Positions 43,821 to 51,476 of a stretch of DNA of 64,000 bases are shown here, one piece after another. Both the position numbers and the translations under genes were made by a program. Position 1 is the first letter of the stretch; each line of letters opens with the position of its first letter. A model generated the notes under the pieces. That model did not search any database. It saw nothing but the letters and a program-made list of their open reading frames with translations, and was not told the origin of the DNA. This stretch comes from DASPPM01 sp052143835 (GTDB taxonomy: Bacteria; Pseudomonadota; Alphaproteobacteria; JACZXZ01), in contig JBKQRV010000028.1 in the NCBI GenBank assembly GCA_052143835.1, positions 1 through 64,000 of the forward strand, written 5' to 3'.

Positions 43821-45001
43821 GGCGTCTGCCCCTCGAGCTCGATCTTGAGCGAGAGCAGGGCCATCAGGTCCTTGAGCGCCAAGATGCCGACCAGCCGGCC
43901 GCGCTCGGTCACCAAGAGCCGGCTGCGGCCGGTGCGGGTCATGAGCGAGAGCGCCTTGGCGGCATCGGTCTCGGCATCGACCGTGTTGGCGTCCGAAGAG
44001 GGCTCGGCGGTCTCGGCCACGGTGCGATGCGGCCAGCTCTCGCGCGGCGTCGCCTTGAGCTGGCGCACGCCGACGCTGCCGATCAGCCTTTCGCCGTCGA
44101 CGACGGGAAACTGCTCGTGATGGTGGGCGTAGACGTAGTCCTCTACGAGCGCTTGCAGGGTGATGCCGGACGGCACGGTAACCGGATCGCGGGTCATGAA
44201 GCGGCGCACGGGTGCGCCCGCCAGCATCCCCCGCGTGAGGATATCCATGTACGAGCCCTGTGCGGCGCTGCGCAGGAACATGCCGATGAGAAAGAACCAT
44301 ATGCCGCCCACGAAATTCCCCGTCACGACCTGGAGCACGCCCAGCCCCATGAGGACGAGCGCGAAGGTGCTGCCGGCGCGGGCGGCGGTGCGGGTGGCCG
44401 CCACGATATCGCCCTTGCGCCACCAAAGCGCTGCGCGCAGCACTCTGCCGCCGTCGAGCGGAAAGGCCGGAACGAGGTTGAAGACGGCCAAGACCGCATT
44501 GATCAGCGCAAGGTAGCCCACCACCGCCGTCACCGGCTCCGGCAGGCCGGCCTCAGCCCCCAGGCCCGAGAGCGCCCAGGCCGAGAGTGCCAAGAGGATG
44601 CTGGCCGCGGGTCCGGCGAGCGCCATCCAGAATTCGGCCTTCGCACTCGGCGGCTCGTCGCTCATCTCGGCAACGCCGCCGAAGATGAAGAGCGTGATGC
44701 CGCGGATGGGCAGGCCGTAACGGCGCGCCACCAGCGAATGGCTGAGCTCGTGGAAGATGAGCGAGAAGAAGAGGCCGATCGTTCCGGCAATCCCCATCCA
44801 CCAGTAGGTGGCGCGATCGAGTCCGGGAAGCTGGCGCGGGAAGACGGCGCTCGCGAGCGACCACGTCACCAGGAGGGCGAGAAAAAGCAGGCTGATGTCG
44901 ACCCTGACCTTGAAGCCGAACAGGCTGAAAAGCGTGAAGCGGTGCCCGCGCCAAGCGTCTTTAGCCGATGGGTCGCCGCGTGCGGTGCCTGCGCGCGCCA
45001 T
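43817..45001 (-). CDS. site-2 protease family (M50) membrane metalloprotease with two CBS domains
   Basis: 394 residues. Zinc site HELSH (84-88) in the second hydrophobic stretch and NLVPAFPLDGGR (175-186) carrying the third ligand. There are six membrane helices to about residue 235. Two CBS domains cover about 245-394 (FMTRDPVTVPSGITLQALVE and ALSLMTRTGRSRLLV). CBS domains usually bind adenine nucleotides, so cleavage may respond to energy charge. The substrate is not known. It starts 6 bp after the BON gene and overlaps the next gene by 4 bp, so three proteins are made from one message. Confidence 0.88.
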   Translation of the reverse strand: MARAGTARGDPSAKDAWRGHRFTLFSLFGFKVRVDISLLFLALLVTWSLASAVFPRQLPGLDRATYWWMGIAGTIGLFFSLIFHELSHSLVARRYGLPIRGITLFIFGGVAEMSDEPPSAKAEFWMALAGPAASILLALSAWALSGLGAEAGLPEPVTAVVGYLALINAVLAVFNLVPAFPLDGGRVLRAALWWRKGDIVAATRTAARAGSTFALVLMGLGVLQVVTGNFVGGIWFFLIGMFLRSAAQGSYMDILTRGMLAGAPVRRFMTRDPVTVPSGITLQALVEDYVYAHHHEQFPVVDGERLIGSVGVRQLKATPRESWPHRTVAETAEPSSDANTVDAETDAAKALSLMTRTGRSRLLVTERGRLVGILALKDLMALLSLKIELEGQTP

Positions 45002-45007
45002 AGGGCA

Positions 45008-45730
45008 CTACCGGTGGACTTGAATGCGGTTGATCACCTTGTCGACCCCGAAGACGGACCAGGCGTCGAGCTCCGCCATGTGGCACTCCGATTCGCTCGG
45101 GACCAGCCCGGAGAGCATGACGGAAGTCATATGCGAGCGGACGCGGATTTGCGCGTCGTTGACGAAGGGATCCTTCTCGAGCACGACGCGTACCGCGTCC
45201 GTAAGACCGGCCTCGCTTTCGGCCTCGGGCGGGTCTACGGCAAGCCCGTTCACCACGTCGCGCACGCCGGGCACCCACCAGACGAGGGCGCCCGCGAGGC
45301 GCTTTTCGACGAGCCCGGGCACGCTGCCGGTGAGCGTCACGACGCCCTCGTGGACCTCGCTGGTGATCTCGGCGCCGGCACCGGGCGGCTGGCGCACCGT
45401 CCGCCGCTTCTCCCGGTCGATTTCGCCGATCGCCATATCGGCAAAGGCGGGCTCGCCGAGAAGGGCTTCGCGCACGTGGTCGCGGATCTCGCGGTCACCC
45501 ATGTGCGTTGCGGGACGCACGTGGAGCCGGTCCACGATCCCCTCGACGCCGGGCACGCTTGCCGCCGCTTCCAGGCAAAGCTTTTTCTTGGCGATGTCCG
45601 CGACCTCGCCCTCGATCGTCAAGGCTCCATCCGCATAGCCGAGCTTGATCGAATGGCCGTGCACTTCAATCGCCGGCACGCTTTTGATGGCGGCACGCAC
45701 GCGTTCGAGAATGTGCTCTCTTTCGGACAT
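45008..45730 (-). CDS. BON-domain protein (three tandem domains)
   Basis: 240 residues. Three BON repeats at about 3-72, 76-148 and 165-238, each with a V.L.G.V or TIEG.VAD..K strand and a closing GV..V...L. No signal peptide, so unlike OsmY this one looks cytoplasmic. BON domains bind membranes or phospholipid. The ATG at 45730 has no Shine-Dalgarno, and the frame continues to 45853 without likeness. It is the first gene of the BON / site-2 protease / helix-hairpin-helix run and lies just below an FNR/FixK-type site. Confidence 0.85.
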   Translation of the reverse strand: MSEREHILERVRAAIKSVPAIEVHGHSIKLGYADGALTIEGEVADIAKKKLCLEAAASVPGVEGIVDRLHVRPATHMGDREIRDHVREALLGEPAFADMAIGEIDREKRRTVRQPPGAGAEITSEVHEGVVTLTGSVPGLVEKRLAGALVWWVPGVRDVVNGLAVDPPEAESEAGLTDAVRVVLEKDPFVNDAQIRVRSHMTSVMLSGLVPSESECHMAELDAWSVFGVDKVINRIQVHR

Positions 45731-45764
45731 GGGAGCAGCGAAGCACGAATGCGGTCCCGCCGCA

Positions 45765-45778
45765 TTGACGTAGCTCAA
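45765..45778 (-). promoter_or_regulatory. FNR/FixK-type site upstream of BON operon
   Basis: TTGACGTAGCTCAA fits TTGA-N6-TCAA exactly, 34 bp before the BON start codon. For a class II site the transcript would begin at or next to the start codon, which matches the absence of a ribosome site. Confidence 0.6.
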
Positions 45779-46035
45779 CCTGCCTTGAGCGGCCCCTTTT
45801 GGGCTTGCGGCCCTCCCGGCAAAACAGAAACCCGCCGCCGCCGGCACCTCCACCCCTGGGGTCTCCCCCGGGGCGCTCGGAGCCGACGGCTCGCGGGTCC
45901 TGTCGCGGCGGATCGCTGGGCCGAAGGCAGCTTACCGTGCGAGATCAACGTCGGTCGGGCCGTTTCTCTCGACGGCGTTGCCTTGCGTCGTCCCCGCCGT
46001 GGCAGCTCAGGCTAGCAGGAGGGCGGCTTTCGTCC

Positions 46036-46049
46036 TTGATCCAGATCAA
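46036..46049 (+). promoter_or_regulatory. perfect FNR/FixK-type palindrome
   Basis: TTGATCCAGATCAA matches the full TTGAT-N4-ATCAA consensus. On the plus strand a TATAG follows at 46074-46078, at the distance of a -10 element for a class II promoter, which would give a transcript antisense to the DUF3775 gene. On the minus strand no gene starts within 300 bp. Confidence 0.65.
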
Positions 46050-46072
46050 TTCCGCGCCGGCGGGGCATCGCG

Positions 46073-46504
46073 CTATAGGCGATTCATCTCGTAGTCCGCG
46101 CAGGAGTGGCCGAGTGCCGCGAGCCCTTCCTCGAGGTAGTCCCCGAGGGCCGGCATGCCGATGAGGTAGTCGGCGGAATGGCGCCGGTGGCGCTCGTCGG
46201 CGAGCGAACGCGCGTCGCGCCACTCCGATCTCTCGAAGTCGCCGCGCCCGACCCAGGCCAGCGCGATCAGGTCGAGAACCTCGTCCTCATTGAGATCCTC
46301 GATCGCCTCGCGCAGCTCGGCGAGCGTAGGATCGTCCGCGTAATCCTCGAGGATCTCGGATTCGCCGCTGTCGGAGGGGTTCGAGCCGGGATCCGGCTCG
46401 ACCGGCTCCACCTTCGCATCGAACTCCCGCGCCTTCAGGATGATGTAGCAGACCTTCTCGGCACTGATGTTGAGCTCGACCGGGGGTTGATCGTTCTCGG
46501 CCAT
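46073..46504 (-). CDS. DUF3775 family protein
   Basis: 143 residues from an ATG with a strong AGGAGGAGGAAC. It matches the alphaproteobacterial DUF3775 family in full: KVCYIILKAREFDAKVEPVEPDPGSNPSD, ILEDYADDPTLAELREAIEDLNEDE, LIALAWVGRGDFERSEWRDA and GMPALGDYLEEGLAALG. It is strongly acidic and cytoplasmic. The function is unknown; the family often sits with oxygen-limitation or stress genes, as here. An FNR/FixK-like site with a matching -10 element lies upstream. Confidence 0.85.
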   Translation of the reverse strand: MAENDQPPVELNISAEKVCYIILKAREFDAKVEPVEPDPGSNPSDSGESEILEDYADDPTLAELREAIEDLNEDEVLDLIALAWVGRGDFERSEWRDARSLADERHRRHSADYLIGMPALGDYLEEGLAALGHSCADYEMNRL

Positions 46505-46588
46505 GGCGCGTTCCTCCTCCTGACTGCCGCCGCAGACCCCTCGCGGGGTGCTGCCGGCCCTACTATCCACGAGCAGCTGGCAAGCACC

Positions 46589-46602
46589 TTGATCCAAATC
46601 AG
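46589..46602 (-). promoter_or_regulatory. FNR/FixK-like site (one mismatch) between DUF3775 and ChaB-like genes
   Basis: TTGATCCAAATCAG differs from TTGA-N6-TCAA at the last base. On the minus strand an ATAGTA (46561-46566) lies at -10 distance and would start a DUF3775 transcript about 50 nt before the ATG. Confidence 0.5.
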
Positions 46603-46642
46603 GCCGAAAGGCATCCTTTCGCTTGGCCCGAACGAGCATGTC

Positions 46643-46852
46643 ATGCCCTACAGGACGAATGCCGATCTTCCGCCTGCGGTCCGCGCGCATTTGCCGGCCG
46701 AGGCGCAGCTGATCTATCGGGAAGCGTTCAATCACGCTTGGCAGCAATACGCCGCCGAGGGCGGCCGCCGCGAGGAGATCGCGCACCGCGTCGCCTGGGC
46801 CGCGGTCAAGCGCCAGTACGTCAAGTCAGGCGCCATGTGGGTGCCGAAATAG
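46643..46852 (+). CDS. ChaB-like small protein
   Basis: 69 residues. The ChaB fold signature is clear: MPYRTNADLPPAVRAHLP, AQLIYREAFNHAWQQY, and HRVAWAAVKRQYVKSGAMWVPK. ChaB is linked to cation transport regulation in E. coli, but the family is largely uncharacterised. No good Shine-Dalgarno, and it is divergent from the DUF3775 gene with an FNR/FixK-like site between. It is convergent with the methionine adenosyltransferase gene 19 bp away. Confidence 0.8.
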   Translation: MPYRTNADLPPAVRAHLPAEAQLIYREAFNHAWQQYAAEGGRREEIAHRVAWAAVKRQYVKSGAMWVPK

Positions 46853-46871
46853 GAAAGCCGCGAGCTGCGCT

Positions 46872-48104
46872 CTATGCCGGAGCGGCGCTCTCGAGCGGCC
46901 AGCGGTCGAAGGCAATGCGGCCCGCCAGCATGTCCTCGGCGAGCGTTGCCGTGCGCGCGAGAGAGGCCGCGGCAACCTCGCGCACGAGAGCCGCCATGCT
47001 CGCGAGCGGGCGGCCCTCCTCGCTCGCTATGCGAATGTCGACGAACGCCGGCTCGGCGACCGGCTGGCCGATGCGGCTCACGAGATAGACCTCGCTCGCC
47101 GAGGCCCCCGGCACGTCGCGCACGATCGCCTCTGCCATCAGGCCGGCCGTGATGTTGTAGATTTTGCCCACATGGGTCACGGCGTTCTTGCCGGCGACCG
47201 ATTCCATCGTCATCGGCCGGTAGGGTGCGATGAGGCCGTTGACGCGGTTGCCCCGGCCGGCCTGGCCGTCGTCGCCGGCCTCGGCGGAGGTGCCCGTCAC
47301 CGTCAAATAGACGCTGCCCTTGGCGATGTCGTCGGCGGTGTTGAGCCGCAGCGTCGCCTCGGCTGCGCCTTCGCCCAAGGCCGCCTCGCGTGCCGTGGCC
47401 AGAGCCGCGTCCTTCTTGGCGACGTAGTCCTCGAGGTCGCGGACGTGGCGGTCGACGAAGGCGCAGGCGATCGTCAAATCGATCAGCGTGCCATGGCGCA
47501 GCCCCATCACCTTGACGTCCTCGCCGATCCAGGCCTGCGTCTCCTTGACCGCGGGCGAGTTGAGCCGGCGCTCGGTCGCAAGCACGGCGCGCTCGAGGCG
47601 GCTCAAGGGCGCATAGCCGACGCCGCAGGAGGTGTCGTTGGCGAGCGGGCGCCCTTCCTTCGCCGCGCGCAGGTAGAGCTCGACAAGATCGCGCGAGCCG
47701 GGGCGGAGTAGGGGATGGATCACCACATGCCGCTCCGGGTCGAGCGTGCGCAAATGCCGGCGCAGCCAATCGCGGCTACCCCCCACCGCGAGCTCGTCGA
47801 CGGGGACCTCGACCCCGCGGAACTCGCGCGTGGCGCGGCCCGAAAGATAGACCTCGATCGGCGCCACGACTTCCCCGCCGCCGAATTCCGGGCGCGCCCG
47901 GCCGGCGTGGAGCAGGACCTTGTCGACATTGTGGTGCAGGATCAAACCGAAGCGCTCGCGATAGAAGCGGCTGAGCGACAGGCTGAGCGCCTCGGCGAGC
48001 ATGTCGCAGAGCGTGTCCGGGTGCCCCAGGCCCTTGCGCTCGACGACCTCGACGGAGTCGGGCTCTTCGCGCGGAAGTGCCAAAGGCCGCAGCGTCAGTT
48101 CCAT
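46872..48104 (-). CDS. archaeal-type S-adenosylmethionine synthetase
   Basis: 410 residues. It makes SAM from methionine and ATP. The sequence follows the archaeal MAT family and not bacterial MetK: VERKGLGHPDTLCDMLAEAL near the start, GSRDLVELYL and ANDTSCGVGYAPLSRLE in the middle, then GDDGQAGRGNRVNGLIAPYRPM and AGKNAVTHVGKIYNI. Bacterial carriers of this enzyme usually also have MetK, so this would be an extra, condition-specific copy. It sits in the low-oxygen island near a CBS protein. No FNR/FixK site was seen right at its start; it may be expressed from the promoter of the CBS gene upstream (226-bp gap). Confidence 0.9.
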   Translation of the reverse strand: MELTLRPLALPREEPDSVEVVERKGLGHPDTLCDMLAEALSLSLSRFYRERFGLILHHNVDKVLLHAGRARPEFGGGEVVAPIEVYLSGRATREFRGVEVPVDELAVGGSRDWLRRHLRTLDPERHVVIHPLLRPGSRDLVELYLRAAKEGRPLANDTSCGVGYAPLSRLERAVLATERRLNSPAVKETQAWIGEDVKVMGLRHGTLIDLTIACAFVDRHVRDLEDYVAKKDAALATAREAALGEGAAEATLRLNTADDIAKGSVYLTVTGTSAEAGDDGQAGRGNRVNGLIAPYRPMTMESVAGKNAVTHVGKIYNITAGLMAEAIVRDVPGASASEVYLVSRIGQPVAEPAFVDIRIASEEGRPLASMAALVREVAAASLARTATLAEDMLAGRIAFDRWPLESAAPA

Positions 48105-48330
48105 GCCGCGATCTCCCCCTCGCTCGGCGGGCGCATGGGCGCGGTAGCGGGGACTTGGGCGAGGCGGCCGCACGCCGGGGCGGAGGAGCAGCGACGAGCG
48201 CGGCTGCGGCAAGGCTTACGGCGCCATGCGCGCCCTCTCGCCCCTGCCTGGCGGTGCTGCTTGCGGTCGCGGCCGCTCGACGATGAGCACCTCGGTCGCG
48301 ATGAGCGCGCGGCCGCGCGGGCCGCAGGCC

Positions 48331-48756
48331 CTACCAAAGCCGCTCGGCGTAGCCCGTTTCCTCATCGAGACGGGCGTGCTCCACGCCGCGGAAGTCGCCG
48401 CGCGATACGACCCCCACGACGCGTCCCTTGTCCACGATCGGGATGTGGCGGAAGCCGCCGTCCTGCATCAAAAGCAAGGCCTCCATCGCCGGCTTGCCCG
48501 GCGCCATCGTCGCGGGATTCTTGGTCATCGCGTCGGCAAGGGTCGCCGTGGCGGGATCGAGCGCCTTGGCAAGCACGCGGCACACGGCGTCCCGGCCGGT
48601 GAAGATGCCCAACAGCCGGCGCTCTTTGTCCGCGACAAGCACGGCGCCCACGCGCCGCTTGCACATCTGCTGGCAAGCATCCCTGATCAGCGTCTCGGGC
48701 TTGAGCACGAGCGGCTGCTGGTCGCGGACGATATCGCCCATCACCCTTTGCGGCAT
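48331..48756 (-). CDS. two-CBS-domain protein
   Basis: 141 residues, nothing but a CBS pair: domain 1 about 5-65 (KPETLIRDACQQMCKRRVGAVLVADKERRLLGIFTGRD) and domain 2 about 75-130 (TKNPATMAPGKPAMEALLLMQDGGFRHIPIVDKGRVVGVVSRGDF). Such proteins sense AMP/ATP or SAM-type ligands. It is divergent from a plus-strand gene, with two FNR/FixK-type sites between them. Confidence 0.88.
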   Translation of the reverse strand: MPQRVMGDIVRDQQPLVLKPETLIRDACQQMCKRRVGAVLVADKERRLLGIFTGRDAVCRVLAKALDPATATLADAMTKNPATMAPGKPAMEALLLMQDGGFRHIPIVDKGRVVGVVSRGDFRGVEHARLDEETGYAERLW

Positions 48757-48820
48757 GACACCCTCCTCTAGGCGACGCCTGCTTGAGCGATCAGCATCTC
48801 CGAATCGCCGCGCAAAAGCA

Positions 48821-48834
48821 TTGATCTAGGTCAC
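48821..48834 (-). promoter_or_regulatory. FNR/FixK-like site for the CBS gene
   Basis: TTGATCTAGGTCAC has one mismatch to TTGA-N6-TCAA. Placed 64 bp above the CBS start codon, it would give a short leader of about 30 nt. Confidence 0.5.
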
Positions 48835-48861
48835 TCGACCCATCAGGCTGCCGCCGCTGGT

Positions 48862-48875
48862 TTGACGTGAATCAA
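48862..48875 (+). promoter_or_regulatory. FNR/FixK-type site for the plus-strand pdh operon side
   Basis: TTGACGTGAATCAA matches TTGA-N6-TCAA exactly. A class II start would fall near 48910, upstream of the hypothetical gene at 49004 and the pyruvate dehydrogenase genes that follow. Confidence 0.6.
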
Positions 48876-49003
48876 TGCCGTCCCCGCCGGATCGTGCATG
48901 CTCCAAACATGCGGCGGAGCGCAAGGCCGAGCCGGGCGGGCATGGCGCCGGAAAGGGAGAGGCCGCCTCGGACTCCGGCGCGAGCTCAAAGCATGGAGTG
49001 ACC

Positions 49004-49297
49004 ATGGCGAGCAACCTCCTCATCGCGTACGACGTCGGTCGGCTGCGCGCCGACGAAACGCCGATTACCGAGACCATCAATGCCCTCGGCGAGGCACTCC
49101 AATTGCTCGACCGGGTATGGTACGTGGCTTCCGCCTATTCGGCAGCGGATGCGGCCGATCTCGTTCGCGTGGCGATGGAAGGCCACGACCGCCTGCTTGT
49201 CGTCGATGCCGGCAGCGACGACGTCGCCTGGTTCAATCTCGCGAGTCCGGGCGCCGACAGTCTGAATGGATTCTGGCACAAAGGGCGCGCGGCCTAG
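49004..49297 (+). CDS. hypothetical protein ahead of the pyruvate dehydrogenase genes
   Basis: 97 residues: MASNLLIAYDVGRLRADETP, then ALGEALQLLDRVWYVASAYSAADAADLV, DRLLVVDAGSDDVAWFNL and a short tail. The alternation of strands and helices looks like a small alpha/beta fold; I do not recognise the family. It is the first gene after the FNR/FixK-type site at 48862 and lies 112 bp before pdhA, so it likely shares that transcript. Confidence 0.6.
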   Translation: MASNLLIAYDVGRLRADETPITETINALGEALQLLDRVWYVASAYSAADAADLVRVAMEGHDRLLVVDAGSDDVAWFNLASPGADSLNGFWHKGRAA

Positions 49298-49409
49298 CTG
49301 GCCGACGGTGCCGGGGCGTCGCGCCGTCGGCCGGCACGCGGGGTCGGGGTGCAAAGGGGCGCCTCGAGAGGGGTGCCCACGCTCGCCAGAGCTGACCGGG
49401 AGCGGCTCG

Positions 49410-50492
49410 ATGCCCAAGCGCTCTATCGCTCAATTCACCGTCGACTACACGCAATACCTTGCTCCTGACGGCTGCGCGCTCGGACCGCTGCCGAGTTTCG
49501 CCGAAGATGCGGCCAATCTCGTCCCGCTCTACCGCGGCATGGTGCTGACCCGCGCCTTCGACGCCAAGGCGATAGCGCTCCAGCGCACCGGCCGGCTCGG
49601 CACTTTCGCCTCGTCGCTCGGTCAGGAGGCGGTGGGTATCGGCGCTGCAAGCGCCATGCTTAGAGACGACGTTCTGGTCCCCTCTTTTCGCGACCAGGCG
49701 GCCCAGCTTTGGCGCGGCGTCAGCGCGCTCGAGCTCTTGCTTTACTGGGGCGGCGACGAGCGGGGGAGCGATTTCGCCGGGCCGCGCGAGGACTTTCCGA
49801 TCGCGGTCCCGGTCGCGAGTCACGCGCCTCACGCGGCGGGCGCGGCCCTGGCCCTCAAGCTTCGCCGCGAGCGCCGCGCCGTCCTCTGCATTCTCGGAGA
49901 CGGGGCGACCTCCAAGGGCGATTTCTACGAGGCGCTCAACCTCGCCGGCGCATGGCATCTCCCGCTCGTCATCCTGATCAACAACAACCAGTGGGCCATC
50001 TCGGTGCCGCGCGCGGCGCAAAGTGCGGCCGAGACGCTCGCCCAGAAGGCGATCGCCGCCGGCGTTCCGGGCGAGCAGCTCGACGGCAACGACGTTTTGG
50101 CCGTGCGCGAGCGCGTGGCGGGGGCTCTCTCGCGCGCGCGCGAGGGAGGCGGGGCCTCGCTCGTAGAGGCGGTCACCTACCGCCTCGACGACCACACGAC
50201 GGCGGATGACGCGCGGCGCTACCGCGACGACGCCGAGGTGAGCAGGCACTGGGAGAACGATCCCGTCGCCCGCCTGCGCGCGCATTTGGTCGCGCGCGGC
50301 GTCTGGAGTCGGGCGGAGGAGGAGCACGTGCTCGCCGAGACGTCGGCCGAGGTGGAGAAGGCGGCCGAAGCCTATCTCGCGACAGCGCCCCAGCCGGTCG
50401 AGGCCATGTTCGACTACCTCTTCGCAAAGCTGCCCCCGGCAATGCTGGCAGAACGCGAGGAGGCGGTCGCGGAAGGAAAGCGCCGTGGCTGA
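49410..50492 (+). CDS. pdhA: pyruvate dehydrogenase E1 component, alpha subunit
   Basis: 360 residues from ATG. The thiamine-diphosphate site is plain: GDGATSKGDFYEALNLAG followed by INNNQWAIS. The E1-alpha N-terminus (LYRGMVLTRAFDAKAIALQRTGRLGTFASSLGQEA) and the loop TYRLDDHTTADDARRY are of the branched-chain/acetoin-like E1 branch. With E1-beta it decarboxylates pyruvate (or a 2-oxo acid) and passes the acyl group to E2. It overlaps pdhB by 8 bp. A 2-oxoisovalerate substrate cannot be excluded from sequence alone. Confidence 0.88.
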   Translation: MPKRSIAQFTVDYTQYLAPDGCALGPLPSFAEDAANLVPLYRGMVLTRAFDAKAIALQRTGRLGTFASSLGQEAVGIGAASAMLRDDVLVPSFRDQAAQLWRGVSALELLLYWGGDERGSDFAGPREDFPIAVPVASHAPHAAGAALALKLRRERRAVLCILGDGATSKGDFYEALNLAGAWHLPLVILINNNQWAISVPRAAQSAAETLAQKAIAAGVPGEQLDGNDVLAVRERVAGALSRAREGGGASLVEAVTYRLDDHTTADDARRYRDDAEVSRHWENDPVARLRAHLVARGVWSRAEEEHVLAETSAEVEKAAEAYLATAPQPVEAMFDYLFAKLPPAMLAEREEAVAEGKRRG

Positions 50493-51465
50493 GCGCAATC
50501 TCGTGGAGGCGATCAATCTGGCCCTCGCCCGCGCGATGGAGGAGGACTCCCGCGTCGTGATCCTGGGCGAGGACGTGGGCAGGGACGGCGGCGTCTTCAG
50601 GGTGACCGACGGGCTGCTCGAGCGCTTCGGCAGCGAGCGCGTGCTGGATACGCCGCTTGCCGAGGCTGCGATCGCCGGCGTGTCGGTGGGCCTGGCGGCG
50701 CAGGGCTTCCGCCCGGTTGCGGAAATCCAGTTCATGGGCTTCGCCTACAGCACGATCGACCAGCTCCTGAACCACGCCTCGCGCCTGCGCACGCGCACGC
50801 GCGGCCGCCTCTCTTGCCCGATGGTCCTGCGCACGCCGTGCGGCGGCGGCATCCACGCGCCCGAGCATCATTCCGAGAGCGGGGAGGCGTGCTTCACCAA
50901 TATTCCGGGCCTGCGCGTGGTCGTACCGTCCTCGCCCAAGCGCGCCTACGGCCTGCTGCTTGCCGCGATCCGCGATCCCGATCCGGTGGTCTTTCTCGAG
51001 CCGACGCGCATCTACCGCTCGCTCCGCGAGGAGGTGGCGGACAGCGGCGAGGCGATGCCGCTCGATAGCACCTTCACCTTGCGCGAAGGCCGCGACGTGA
51101 CGCTCGTCGGCTGGGGTGCGGTCACGCTCGACTTGCTGACGGCGGCCGAGCGGCTCGCTGGCGACGGGATCGAGGCGGAAGTGCTCGATGTCGCCACGCT
51201 CGTGCCGCTCGATGCCGCGCGCATCCTCGCCTCGGTCGAGAAGACGGGCCGCTGCGTGATCTGCCACGAGGCGCCGCTCTCTGCCGGCTTCGGCGCCGAG
51301 ATCGCAGCACGTCTGGCAGGGCCCGGTCTCTACTCGCTCCTCGCCCCCGTCGAGCGGATTGCCGGCTATGACACGGTGATGCCCTTGCCCCGGCTCGAGC
51401 GGAGCTATCTGCCGAGCGTGGAGCGCATCCTCGCGGGCGCGCGGCGCGCGTTGAGCCACGCCTAG
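50485..51465 (+). CDS. pdhB: pyruvate dehydrogenase E1 component, beta subunit
   Basis: 326 residues from a GTG inside the end of pdhA. Transketolase pyrimidine-binding part (VILGEDVGRDGGVFRVTDGLLERFG, AEIQFMGF) and C-terminal domain (LVGWGAVTLDLLTAAERL, GRCVICHEAPLSAGFGAEIAARL). It forms the E1 tetramer with PdhA. Stop and next ATG are 11 bp apart with GGGAGG between, so E2 is made from the same message. Confidence 0.9.
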   Translation: MAERNLVEAINLALARAMEEDSRVVILGEDVGRDGGVFRVTDGLLERFGSERVLDTPLAEAAIAGVSVGLAAQGFRPVAEIQFMGFAYSTIDQLLNHASRLRTRTRGRLSCPMVLRTPCGGGIHAPEHHSESGEACFTNIPGLRVVVPSSPKRAYGLLLAAIRDPDPVVFLEPTRIYRSLREEVADSGEAMPLDSTFTLREGRDVTLVGWGAVTLDLLTAAERLAGDGIEAEVLDVATLVPLDAARILASVEKTGRCVICHEAPLSAGFGAEIAARLAGPGLYSLLAPVERIAGYDTVMPLPRLERSYLPSVERILAGARRALSHA

Positions 51466-51476
51466 GGAGGTCCAGG

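Noticed and set aside
41245..46015. Plus-strand frames of 594 and 921 codons across pncB, the HhH gene and the site-2 protease gene
   Set aside because: Antisense shadows of high-GC coding DNA; the minus-strand proteins carry diagnostic motifs throughout.
46106..46642. Plus-strand extension of the ChaB-like gene over DUF3775
   Set aside because: Only the last 69 residues resemble ChaB; the upstream part is antisense to a well-supported DUF3775 gene.
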